In this document: piece by piece, positions 42,998-53,003 of the stretch
How positions within the stretch are numbered: the first letter of the stretch is position 1
Layout: every line of letters starts with the position of its first letter
Assembly (NCBI RefSeq): GCF_036898825.1
Contig: NZ_JARUND010000001.1
Coordinates: 3,472,001 to 3,536,000 of the forward strand
Reading direction: 5' to 3'
DNA: 64,000 nt
Source of the DNA: Streptomyces sp. B21-083
GTDB lineage: Bacteria > Actinomycetota > Actinomycetes > Streptomycetales > Streptomycetaceae
Made by a program: the position numbers and the translations under genes
The notes under the pieces: generated by a model
Database searches by the model: none
The model's input: the letters and a program-made list of their open reading frames with translations, nothing else
Told to the model about the DNA's origin: nothing

Positions 42998-43290
42998 TCA
43001 GGCCCTGGTGAACCTCCGACGCCGTGCGGCGTACACCGCGCCCGGCACCGACCTCGAGAGCCGCGCCGCCGGCACCGGCCGGCAGCGCGGGGTCCGAGGA
43101 GGAAGAGGAGGAAGAGGAGGAACCGGTCTCGGCGAGGGCGTCGCCCGTCGGTGTCGCGCTCCCACCTGCCGGCGCGCTGCCGCCGTTCGGTGTCGGGGAA
43201 CTCGTCGCCTCATCCGTGTGCGCACCGGGCTTGAGGATCATGAAGCCCGACCAGAGTCGCCATGCCCACCGGTCGCCCCGTCCGCGCGGT
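42998..43290 (-). pseudogene. Remnant of a LAETG-type sortase-anchored surface protein
   Basis: The minus-strand frame from about 43280 reads RGDRWAWRLWSGFMILKPG, a Ser/Pro/Gly linker, DALAETG and a Ser run, then ALPAGAGGAALEVGAG. After a one-base shift it continues GAVYAARRRRFTRA and ends at 42998. This is the standard end of a Streptomyces class E sortase substrate: LAxTG, hydrophobic segment, Arg-rich tail. The N-terminal domain and signal peptide are absent and an upstream stop blocks the frame. A decayed 3' end. Confidence 0.65.
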
Positions 43291-43423
43291 CAGGGAGAGG
43301 CGCTCTTGACCAGCACGATGCGGGCCGATGATCTGCCCGGCGACCCGCCCGGCCCGCCCTTCCCCGTCCCAAGTGGTGGAAAACACGACGCGGCACGCGT
43401 TACCCGGCCGTAAGCTCGCGAAC

Positions 43424-44635
43424 ATGCAGCTGATCCAGTCGACCAAGCTCGCCAACGTCTGTTACGAGATCCGGGGCCCGGTTCTCGAAGAGGCGATGCG
43501 GCTGGAGGCAGCGGGGCACCGCATCCTCAAGCTGAACACCGGCAACCCGGCGGCCTTCGGCTTCGAGGCCCCGCCCGAGATCCTGGAGGACATCCTCCGG
43601 AACGTGTCGTCGGCCCACGGCTACGGCGACGCGAAGGGGCTCCTGGCGGCGCGCCGGGCGGTCGTCATGCACAACCAGACCCTCGGTATCGAGACGGACG
43701 TCGAACACGTGTTCGTCGGCAACGGCGTCTCCGAGCTGATCGTGATGGCGATGCAGGCCCTCCTGGACGACGGCGACGAGGTGCTGGTCCCCGCCCCCGA
43801 CTACCCCCTGTGGACGGCGGCGGTCTCCCTCTCCGGCGGTACGGCGGTCCACTACCGCTGCGACGAGCAGGCCGACTGGATGCCGGACCTCGCGGACATC
43901 GAGCGCAAGGTCACCGACCGCACCAAGGCGATCGTCATCATCAACCCGAACAACCCGACGGGCGCGGTGTACGACGACGCCATGCTCCGGGGTCTGACGG
44001 ACATCGCCCGCCGCCACAACCTCCTCGTCTGCTCGGACGAGATCTACGACAAGATCCTTTACGACGGCACCACGCACACCTCGACCGCGAAGATCGCCCC
44101 CGACCTCCTCACGCTCACCTTCAACGGCATGTCGAAGGCGTACCGCGTGGCCGGTTACCGGGTCGGCTGGATGTCGATCTCCGGGCCCCGCGCGCACGCC
44201 GACTCGTACATCGAGGGCCTGACGATCCTGGCGAACATGCGCCTGTGCGCCAACATGCCGGGACAGCACGGCGTCGTCGCCGCGCTCAGCGGGCGCCAGA
44301 CCATCAACGACCTGGTGCTGCCGGGCGGGCGGCTCAAGGAGCAGATGGACGTCGCGTACGAGCTGCTCACGCAGATCCCCGGCGTCAGCTGTGTGAAGCC
44401 GAAGGGCGCGCTCTATCTCTTCCCGCGCCTCGACCCGAACGTCTTCAAGATCAAGGACGACCGGCGCATGGTCCTGGATCTGCTGCGCCGCGAGAAGATC
44501 ATGGTCGTGCACGGTACGGGCTTCAACTGGCCCGAGCAGGACCACTTCCGCGTCGTGACGCTGCCCACGGTCGGTGACCTGCGCGACGCGGTGACCCGCA
44601 TCGGCACCTTCCTGGACGGCTACAGCCAGCCCTAA
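43424..44635 (+). CDS. PLP-dependent aminotransferase (AlaA/AspC-like)
   Basis: A 403-residue class I aminotransferase. Blocks: RILKLNTGNPAAFGFEAPPEIL, AHGYGDAKGLLAARRAV, VFVGNGVSELIVMAMQALLDDGDEVLVPAPDYPLW, IVIINPNNPTGAVYDD (binding PLP), CSDEIYDKILYDG, and the PLP Lys in TFNGMSKAYRVAGYRVGW. It matches the AlaA glutamate-pyruvate aminotransferase group. It starts at ATG 43424, which is preceded by a weak ribosome site, and stands alone. Confidence 0.93.
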   Translation: MQLIQSTKLANVCYEIRGPVLEEAMRLEAAGHRILKLNTGNPAAFGFEAPPEILEDILRNVSSAHGYGDAKGLLAARRAVVMHNQTLGIETDVEHVFVGNGVSELIVMAMQALLDDGDEVLVPAPDYPLWTAAVSLSGGTAVHYRCDEQADWMPDLADIERKVTDRTKAIVIINPNNPTGAVYDDAMLRGLTDIARRHNLLVCSDEIYDKILYDGTTHTSTAKIAPDLLTLTFNGMSKAYRVAGYRVGWMSISGPRAHADSYIEGLTILANMRLCANMPGQHGVVAALSGRQTINDLVLPGGRLKEQMDVAYELLTQIPGVSCVKPKGALYLFPRLDPNVFKIKDDRRMVLDLLRREKIMVVHGTGFNWPEQDHFRVVTLPTVGDLRDAVTRIGTFLDGYSQP

Positions 44636-44672
44636 ACCTACCTGGAACCACTTTCCACGATCGGGCTCAACT

Positions 44673-44687
44673 TTAGACTGAATCTAA
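44673..44687. promoter_or_regulatory. 7-1-7 inverted repeat, possible Fur-family box
   Basis: TTAGACTGAATCTAA is a 7-1-7 palindrome with one mismatch, 44 bases upstream of the ATG at 44731. The size and AT-rich arms are of the kind bound by Fur-family repressors. Regulator unproven. Confidence 0.4.
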
Positions 44688-44730
44688 GCTAGGATGGTTT
44701 CCTGCCAGCGCACAGGAGGCCTGTCTCCCC

Positions 44731-45162
44731 ATGTACGAACCGATCCGCACTCCCTCGGTCCACAGCAGCCGCAGCGCGCCGGCCGGCACCGCCTCCGACT
44801 TCCCCCACAGGTCGCGCGAGGAGGAGCTGGACATCCAGCTGGCCGGTCACCTCGCCGCACTCCTCACGGCGACCGACGAACTGCGCGCCCTCGCGCCCTC
44901 CGCCGACCTGGACACCGCCGCGGAGCGCCTGGCCGGCGAGGTGAGCAGGCTGCGTGGTGGCCGTACGCCGGTCCGCGCCTCGGCCCCCGCCGTGACCGGC
45001 GCCCCCGACCTCGGCGCCCTGCACCAGCGCGCCCACGCGCTCGCCGGACGTGCCCTGGTCGTCGCGGCCTCCCGTGCCGACACGGCCGCGGCGATCCTTG
45101 CCGCCGAACGTATGGACGCCCACGCGGAGGCCATCGAGCCCCGCGCGCTCGCGTCCCGCTGA
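44731..45162 (+). CDS. Small Ala-rich helical protein, hypothetical
   Basis: A 143-residue protein from ATG 44731. After a Ser/Pro-rich start the rest is helical: DIQLAGHLAALLTATDELRALAPSADLDTAAERLAGEVSRLRG and ALHQRAHALAGRALVVAASRADTAAAILAAERMDAHAEAI. No TM helix, signal or known domain. The AT-rich promoter region upstream holds a 7-1-7 inverted repeat (44673-44687) and a perfect hairpin follows the stop, so the gene looks like an independently regulated unit. Function unknown; resembles SCO-type conserved hypotheticals. Confidence 0.75.
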   Translation: MYEPIRTPSVHSSRSAPAGTASDFPHRSREEELDIQLAGHLAALLTATDELRALAPSADLDTAAERLAGEVSRLRGGRTPVRASAPAVTGAPDLGALHQRAHALAGRALVVAASRADTAAAILAAERMDAHAEAIEPRALASR

Positions 45163-45196
45163 GCCCCGCTCCTCCCGCCGGGCTCCCCTCGACGGC

Positions 45197-45234
45197 CCCG
45201 GTCCGCGCGCTCCCGCAGCGACGCGCGGACCGGG
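45197..45234 (+). terminator. GC-rich hairpin, probable terminator
   Basis: CCCGGTCCGCGCG (45197-45209) and its exact reverse complement CGCGCGGACCGGG (45222-45234), spacer 12 bases, 35 bases after the stop at 45162. No T run, as is common for Streptomyces terminators. Confidence 0.65.
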
Positions 45235-45302
45235 TGCCACAGCACTGCGTTCGCTTGGACCGGGGCGCCCTTCGCCGTAGGGGTTCAGGTTGTTAGGCGA
45301 GT

Positions 45303-45444
45303 GCGGGTGCGTCGTGGCTTGTCGCGCAGTTCCCCGCGCCCCTGGGGGTTGCCGTGAGCGTTCTCATTCAAGTGGTCAGCTTCTGTTGTGAGCGGCTGCG
45401 GGTGCGTCGTGGCTTGTCGCGCAGTTCCCCGCGGCCCTTGAGGC
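45303..45444. repeat. Two tandem-oriented dispersed repeats at the start of the VWA gene
   Basis: GCGGGTGCGTCGTGGCTTGTCGCGCAGTTCCCCGCG occurs twice, at about 45303-45348 and 45399-45444, in the same direction with about 50 bases between. The second copy ends where the start and early signal peptide of the following gene should be, so it may have disrupted the gene. Confidence 0.75.
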
Positions 45445-46999
45445 CGGTTCACAGCAACAGGCACAGCAACAGCGACAGCCGCTCTGCTGCTCGCCCTTCT
45501 GACCGCCTGCACGGCACAGCAGGACCCCGAACCGCTGCTCGACAACGGCTCTCCCGAGCCCGGCACCCTCCGCGTCCTCGCGTCCAGCGAGCTCTCCGAC
45601 ATGAAGCCCGTCCTCGACCGGGTCGAGAAGGACACCGGCATCAGGGTCCGGCCCACCTACATGGGCACTCTCGACGCGATCGACATGCTGGCGACGGGGA
45701 AGACGGACGGGCGGTACGACGCCCTGTGGCTGTCCTCCAACGACTATCTGCGGCTGCGTCCCGACGCGGCGAAGAAGGTCGTGTCCGAGACGCCGATCAT
45801 GTCGAGCCCGGTCGCCATCGGCGTCAAGGCCGCCACCGTGAAAGAGTTGGGCTGGAAGCCCGACCAGGTCACCTGGTCCCAGGTGGAGATGGCGGTACGG
45901 GACAGGAAGCTGACGTACGGCATGACCGACCCGGCGCGCTCCAACTCCGGCTTCTCCACGCTGATCTCGGTCGCCTCGGGGCTCTCAGGGGCGCAGTCCG
46001 CGCTGACCGACGCGGACGTGAAGAAGGCCTCCCCTCGGCTGAAGGAGCTCTTCAAGGGGCAGAAGCTGACGTCCAGTTCGTCGGGCTGGCTGGCCGCCGC
46101 CTACGACCGGCGCGGCACCGTCGACGCCCTGCTCAACTACGAGTCCGTCCTCAAGGGCATCCCCGGTCTCACGGTGATCCGCCCCCGCGACGGGGTCGTC
46201 ACCGCCGACTACCCGATCACCTCGCTCGCATCGACCGGCGCCGGGACCCGGGAGAGCGTCCGCCGGCTGACGGAGGCCCTGCGCACCCCGGCGACGCAGC
46301 GCCGGATCACGGACGTCACGCACCGCCGCCCGGTCGTCGCCTCCGTACCGCCCGCGACCGGCCTGGACATCTCACGCCGCCGTGAACTCCCCTTCCCCGG
46401 CAGCCGGTCCGTCGCCGACGGTCTGCTCGACGCCTACGAGAACAAGCTGCGCCGCCCCTCCCGGACCGTGTACGTCCTCGACACCTCGGGCTCGATGGAG
46501 GGCGACCGGCTGTCCGGCCTCAAGGAGGTGCTGCGCGGGCTGACCGGGGACTTCCGGCACCGCGAGGAGGTCACGCTGATGTCGTTCGGGTCGGACGTGA
46601 AGAGTGTGCGGACCCATGTCGTGAGCCCCACCGATCCGCGGAGCGGACTCGACGCGATCCGCCGGGACACTGACGCGCTGGCGGCGGACGGCGACACCGC
46701 GATCTACACCTCGCTGGAGAAGGCCGTACGAGCGACTCCGCGCCGACCGCGACACGTTCACGTCGATCGTGCTGATGACGGACGGCGAGAACACGGCGGG
46801 CGCGAAGGCGGCGGAGTTCGACGGCTTCTACCAGCGACTCACCGGCCGGCAGCGGGAGATACCCGCGTTCCCCATTCTCTTCGGTGACTCCGACCGCGCC
46901 GAGCTGGCGCACATCGCCGAGCTGACCGGCGGCCGTCTCTTCGACGCCCAGCAGGGCTCGCTCGACGGCGCGTTCAAGGAGATCCGTGGCTACCAGTAA
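45442..46999 (+). pseudogene. Solute-binding/VWA-domain lipoprotein, start lost and frameshifted
   Basis: The frame enters at ATATAALLLALLTAC, a lipobox, but no start codon lies in frame; the dispersed repeat abuts it. Residues then form a periplasmic binding domain (LRVLASSELSDMKPVL, TYMGTLDAIDMLATGKTDGRYDALWLSS, NSGFSTLISVASGLSG, DYPITSLASTGAGT) and a von Willebrand A domain (TVYVLDTSGSMEGDRL, the MIDAS DxSxS). At about 46725 the frame breaks; the rest (TSIVLMTDGENTAGAKA...FKEIRGYQ) is in another frame to 46999. One extra base explains it. The next gene overlaps the end, so the unit was co-transcribed. Confidence 0.8.
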
Positions 47000-47630
47000 G
47001 TCTGTGGGGTTCATGGGGTTCGTGGAGTCCCGCAAGAACATCGCCGGCAGCGTGTGCGGACTGGGGGGCCTGGTGCTGACCTTCACCGGTCTGGCGGGGC
47101 CGTACTGGCCTGTCGTCGTCGCCGGGCTTTATGGTGCGGGCGCGCTGATCGCCCCGCCGGAGCGACAGCCGCTGCCGGACTTCCCGGACCCCTCCGCGCG
47201 GCTCTCCGCCCAACTCGACGAGTTGCGGGGGAACTTCGAGCGGCTTGAGGAGTATCTGGGCCAGGTCGGGTTGCCGCCCGCAGCGGCCGGGCAGGTCACC
47301 GAACTGAGCGGACTCGTCGGCGCGTTGCTGGAGCCCGGGTGGGTGACGGAGGTGCTGGCCCAGGATCCGGAGGGGGTGCACGTGCTCTCGCGGATCGTGC
47401 GGCAGGACCTGCCCGAGGCCGTCGACAGCTTCGTACGGGCGCGCTGGTGGACGCGGCTGGCGCCGGGGCAGGAGCCGCCGGAACGGCATCTGGAGCGGCA
47501 GCTCGGGCTGCTGAGGCAGGAGGCGGAGGGGCTGGCGGCGGGCCTCAGGGAGATCGAGGCCCGCCGCCAGGAGTCGCACACCCGCTACCTGGAAGGCCGG
47601 GGGCCCGGGAGCGGCGGGCTCAGCGACTGA
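46986..47630 (+). CDS. Conserved membrane protein, companion of the VWA lipoprotein
   Basis: A 214-residue protein from GTG 46986, overlapping the end of the upstream gene by 14 bases. It has two short TM helices (NIAGSVCGLGGLVLTFTGLAG and WPVVVAGLYGAGALIA), then a long amphipathic helical domain with PPERQPLPDFPDPSARLSAQLDELRGNFERLEEYLG and LERQLGLLRQEAEGLAAGLREIEARRQ. No catalytic motif. The cytosolic coiled coil suggests interaction with a partner; association with SBP/VWA proteins is known in Streptomyces by gene order only. Confidence 0.78.
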   Translation: MATSKSVGFMGFVESRKNIAGSVCGLGGLVLTFTGLAGPYWPVVVAGLYGAGALIAPPERQPLPDFPDPSARLSAQLDELRGNFERLEEYLGQVGLPPAAAGQVTELSGLVGALLEPGWVTEVLAQDPEGVHVLSRIVRQDLPEAVDSFVRARWWTRLAPGQEPPERHLERQLGLLRQEAEGLAAGLREIEARRQESHTRYLEGRGPGSGGLSD

Positions 47631-47663
47631 GGACACCGTGGCGATCAGGCTGCGTAGGGGTGC

Positions 47664-49748
47664 TCAGGGGCAGCTGATGCGGGTGTCGCCCGGGTCGGTG
47701 GTGCAGGTGTCGAAGCCCGCGCCGCCGTTTGCGGTGTCGTTGCCGCTGACGCCGTCGGCGGTGTTGAGCCGGTCGTTGCCGATGTAGCCGGTCAGGGTGT
47801 CGTTGCCCGGGCCGCCGTTCAGGGTGTCGTCGCCCGAGCCGCCGTCGATGTTGTCGTCGCCGTAGTTGCCGTAAGCGGTGTCGTTGCCGTTCGCGGCCCG
47901 GATGATGTCGTTGCCGCCGAGGCCGCAGATCACGTCGTTGCCGGCGGTCCCGTTGAGGGTCTCGGCGGCGCTGGTGCCGATGATCGTGCAGCCCCGGGAG
48001 TTGTTCACGGTGGTGGTCGCCGTGGCGGTGTTGTTGGCCGGGGCGGGGTCGTTCTGGCTGGCGGTGGCCGTGGCGGTGTTCCTGAGGGTGCCGGTGGCGC
48101 GGGGTTCCACGACGACCGTCACCGTGGCGCCGGGGGTGCCGGGGGTGAGGGTTCCGAGGCTGCAGGAGGCGCCGGTGGCGCTGGTCGTGCAGGTGCCCAG
48201 GGTGGTGGTGGCGGAGACGACCGAGGCGGCGGGGCCGCTCAGGGTGTCGGTGAGGGTGACGCCGGTCGCCGTGGTGCCGGCGGTGGTGTTGGTGACCGTC
48301 ACGGTGTACGTGGCACGGTCACCGATGCTCACCGTACTGGTGCCGCTCTTCGTGACCGACAGGTCCGGGCCGGTCGGGGGTGGCGGCGGTGTGCTGCCGC
48401 CCCCCTCGAAGCGGGCCAGGGCGAAGTCGCTGTTCGGTCCGCCCGCGCCGGCGGCGACGATCCTGCCCGCGGAGTCGAGCTTCACGCCGTACGCCGTGTC
48501 GGAGCCGCCGAAGTCCGCGACGGCCCGGCCGCCGGTGCCGAAGCCACTGTCGAGGCTGCCTCCGGTGGTGTACCGCAGGATCGAGAAGTTGCCGCCGCTG
48601 CCACCTGCGGTGACGATCCGCCCGTCCGGCTGGAGCACCATGTCGGCGGCGCCGGCCGCGGGCGTGACGGCCTGGCCGTTGCCGTCGAAGCTGGTGTCCA
48701 GGCTGCCGTTGGTGTTGTAGCGGGCGAGCGCGGCCCGGTCGTCGCTGGAGCCGGCCGCGACGATCTTGCCGTCGGGCTGGACGGCCAGGGACTCCACGGC
48801 CTCGTAGCCGCCGAAGTCGGTGCGGACGATGCCGTCGCCGTCGAAGCTCGTGTCCACGCTGCCGTCGGTGTTGAAGCGCATCAGGGCGAAGTCGAAACGG
48901 GTCGAACCGACCTCGCCCCCGACGACGATCTTCCCGTCCGGCTGCAACGCCAGGGCGCGGCCGTCGCCGCCCTCCTGCGGGACCGGCCCCGCCGGATTGG
49001 CGGTGACCGTGCCGTCACCGCCGAACGTGGTGTCCGGGGTGCCGTCACTGTTCAGGCGGAGCACCGCCATCTCGCCGCCTGTGTAGCCGGCCGCGACGAT
49101 CCTGCCGGTGGAGTCGATCGCCACGTCGCGGGCCTCGGTCGGGCCGGCGATGTCGGCGAAGACCCTGCCGTCGTCGCTGAAGGTGTTGTCCAGGGTGCCG
49201 TCGGCGTTGTAGCGGGCCACCACGAACCAGCAGCAGTCCTCGTACTCGCGCCAGCTCATACCCACCACGACGATCTTGCCGTCGGCCTGCAGCGCCACGG
49301 CGTTGGCCTCGCTCCACTGGAAGCTCGGGCCCATGTTGTTGATGGCCGTCGTCACCGTGCCGGGCGCGTCGCCGGCGGCGCCGCCGAAGCTGCTGTCGGG
49401 GGTGCCGTCGGTGTTGTGGCGGGTCAGCGCGAAGCGGCTTTCCAGCGTCGAGTAGTCGGCGGAGGCGCCGACAGAGACGATCTTCCCGTCGGACTGCACC
49501 GCCACGTCACGGGCCTGGTCGTCGTCGGCGAGGTTGGTGAGCACCCTGCCGTCGCCGCTGAAGGTGGGATCCAGGTCGCCCGGGGCCGCGATCGCGGTGC
49601 CCGGAAGGGTCAGTACGAGCGCCAGGCCGATGGCCGCCACGAAGCCGGTGCGGGCCACCCGTGACCGGCGGCCTCCGTCCCGGCGCCGGAACTGGGCCGG
49701 TCTCAGGCGAGAGGTGAGTGAGGTGAGCGAGGTGAGTGAGGTGGGCAT
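47664..49748 (-). CDS. Secreted delta-60 repeat / DUF11 / RTX-type Ca-binding protein
   Basis: A 694-residue secreted protein. After a signal (FVAAIGLALVLTLPGTAIAAPG) it has about seven delta-60 repeats of 50-60 residues (DLDPTFSGDGRV..., ALQPDGKIVV..., ...FALMRFNTDGSVDTSFDGDGIV), a Thr/Pro linker, a DUF11 domain (DLSVTKSGTSTVSIGDRATYTVTVTNTTAG, residues about 455-575) and a C-terminal set of hemolysin-type nonapeptide repeats (GTAGNDVICGLGGNDII, GSGDDTLNGGPGNDTLTG). It probably lies at the cell surface binding calcium. The first residues TSLTSLTSLTS come from a 12-base direct repeat. Confidence 0.88.
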   Translation of the reverse strand: MPTSLTSLTSLTSRLRPAQFRRRDGGRRSRVARTGFVAAIGLALVLTLPGTAIAAPGDLDPTFSGDGRVLTNLADDDQARDVAVQSDGKIVSVGASADYSTLESRFALTRHNTDGTPDSSFGGAAGDAPGTVTTAINNMGPSFQWSEANAVALQADGKIVVVGMSWREYEDCCWFVVARYNADGTLDNTFSDDGRVFADIAGPTEARDVAIDSTGRIVAAGYTGGEMAVLRLNSDGTPDTTFGGDGTVTANPAGPVPQEGGDGRALALQPDGKIVVGGEVGSTRFDFALMRFNTDGSVDTSFDGDGIVRTDFGGYEAVESLAVQPDGKIVAAGSSDDRAALARYNTNGSLDTSFDGNGQAVTPAAGAADMVLQPDGRIVTAGGSGGNFSILRYTTGGSLDSGFGTGGRAVADFGGSDTAYGVKLDSAGRIVAAGAGGPNSDFALARFEGGGSTPPPPPTGPDLSVTKSGTSTVSIGDRATYTVTVTNTTAGTTATGVTLTDTLSGPAASVVSATTTLGTCTTSATGASCSLGTLTPGTPGATVTVVVEPRATGTLRNTATATASQNDPAPANNTATATTTVNNSRGCTIIGTSAAETLNGTAGNDVICGLGGNDIIRAANGNDTAYGNYGDDNIDGGSGDDTLNGGPGNDTLTGYIGNDRLNTADGVSGNDTANGGAGFDTCTTDPGDTRISCP

Positions 49749-49971
49749 GTCGGCAGCATCGCGCCGGACACACGGCGTTGCGGCCGCCCCAGGGCCGTAT
49801 TGCGCTCTCTGGCCGCCGAAGAACCATCACCACGAGTGATCAACCGCACGAATGGGCGATTTCGGGACATCGGCAAGGACGTTGATACCGCGGCTGGTCG
49901 TGACGACGTCGCAGGTCAGGGCAAGTCCGACCGGCCGCGGAGTTACAGAGAGTTGCAGAGAGAGCTGGGTC

Positions 49972-51819
<1,848 letters not shown>

Positions 51820-52159
51820 GATTGCTCCTTGAATGAGGGTTTTTTTGTTGACTGCCCCTTGGGGGCCGCGACCCGGATGCTTCACGGTGATGATCAATGG
51901 CGCTCATCCGGTGCCGACTGCACTCATTTGATCATCCGACTGGAGCGCCCATCTGTCCATAGGGCCTCACACCTGAGCGACGTGACCATCGCCACTCACC
52001 CCGCGCCCACCCGTACGTTTCCTCCGGGTCATCACGTATTCACCTGGAGCGTCCGGGACTCGGTGTCCACGATCCGAGACTCAACGCACATGAGAGGCCG
52101 GCCACTTCCACCCCCTCCCGCCGCCGGGCTGACGCGTAACTTACGGTTACGTAGGTACG
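51820..52159. other. Divergent intergenic region, PEPCK and PAQR promoters
   Basis: About 340 bases with no gene. It must carry the pckG promoter (a T run GTTTTTTTG lies 20-30 bases before its start) and that of the PAQR gene. TTGATCA occurs at 51938-51944 and TGATCA near 51893. The inverted repeat at 52135-52151 is listed separately. Confidence 0.6.
52135..52151. promoter_or_regulatory. Inverted repeat upstream of PAQR gene
   Basis: CGTAAC (52135-52140), spacer TTACG, GTTACG (52146-52151): a perfect 6-5-6 palindrome, 8 bases before the ATG at 52160. A repressor binding here would block the transcript start or ribosome access. No TetR gene lies adjacent, except the one at 54565. Confidence 0.6.
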
Positions 52160-52888
52160 ATGGCCGTCATGACTGCGTCCGCCCCCGATGCGCCTCTGGA
52201 CTCGCCGGCCGCCGGCCGCGGTCCCCTGGCGCTCTCGCTGCCACATTCCGATGAGATCAAGCCCAAGCTGCGAGGCTGGCTCCATCTCGGCATGTTTCCG
52301 GCCGTGCTGATCTCGGGCCTGGTGCTCACCGCGCTCGCCAGTTCGAGCCGGGCGCGCATCGCCTGCGGCATCTTCACCCTCACCGCCTGCCTGCTGTTCG
52401 GCGTGAGCGCGCTCTACCACCGGGGCACCTGGAGCCCGCGCATGGACGGTGTCCTGCGCAGACTCGACCACGCGAACATCTTCCTGATCATCGCGGGCAC
52501 GTACACCCCGCTGACGATGCTGCTGCTCCCGGCGAGCCAGGGGCAGTGGCTCCTGTGGGGCATCTGGGGCGCGGCCGTGGCCGGCATCGCCTTCCGTGTG
52601 TTCTGGGTCGGCGCCCCGCGCTGGCTCTACACCCCCTGCTACATCGCGATGGGCTGGGCCGCCGTCTTCTTCCTGCCGGACTTCATGCGCGCGGGCGGTA
52701 TCGCCGTCCTGGTGCTGGTCATCGTCGGCGGGCTCCTCTACAGCGCGGGCGGCGTGATCTACGGGCTCAAGCGTCCCAACCCGTCACCGCGGTATTTCGG
52801 CTTCCACGAGGTGTTCCACTCCCTCACCCTGGCGGCCTTCGTCGCGCACTACATCGGCATCTCGATGGTGGCGTACCAGCACGGGTAA
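52160..52888 (+). CDS. PAQR/hemolysin III family membrane protein (TrhA-like)
   Basis: A 242-residue (or 239 from ATG 52169) protein with seven TM helices. The PAQR pattern: RGWLHLGMFPAVLISG, FGVSALYHRGTW (SxxxH motif), LDHANIFLIIAGTYTPL (the D-H motif), and a final GFHEVFHSLTLAAFVAHYIGISMV with two conserved His. The His/Asp set forms a zinc site in homologues linked to hydrolase and membrane lipid homeostasis activity. A palindrome just before the start suggests repressor control; a terminator hairpin follows. Confidence 0.92.
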   Translation: MAVMTASAPDAPLDSPAAGRGPLALSLPHSDEIKPKLRGWLHLGMFPAVLISGLVLTALASSSRARIACGIFTLTACLLFGVSALYHRGTWSPRMDGVLRRLDHANIFLIIAGTYTPLTMLLLPASQGQWLLWGIWGAAVAGIAFRVFWVGAPRWLYTPCYIAMGWAAVFFLPDFMRAGGIAVLVLVIVGGLLYSAGGVIYGLKRPNPSPRYFGFHEVFHSLTLAAFVAHYIGISMVAYQHG

Positions 52889-52910
52889 TCCCTGACCTTC
52901 CCTCCCCCCG

Positions 52911-52940
52911 GACGGCCACGACTTCCGAGTCGCGGCCGTC
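52911..52940 (+). terminator. Hairpin terminator after the PAQR gene
   Basis: GACGGCCACGAC (52911-52922), loop TTCCGA, GTCGCGGCCGTC (52929-52940), 11 of 12 paired, then TTCTGC. 22 bases after the stop at 52888. Confidence 0.7.
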
Positions 52941-52966
52941 TTCTGCATGCCCTCACACCGAACGAA

Positions 52967-52999
52967 TTGACAGTCTCCACCTTTTGAGAGTTACTCTCA
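52967..52999 (+). promoter_or_regulatory. Promoter with overlapping 7-1-7 palindrome for the MFS-tetR operon
   Basis: TTGACA (52967-52972), 18 bases, then TTACTC (52991-52996) as a -35/-10 pair. TGAGAGT T ACTCTCA (52985-52999) is a perfect 15-base palindrome covering the -10. With the ATG at 53004 the transcript would be nearly leaderless. Likely the operator of the TetR at 54565. Confidence 0.72.
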
Positions 53000-53003
53000 T
53001 TTC

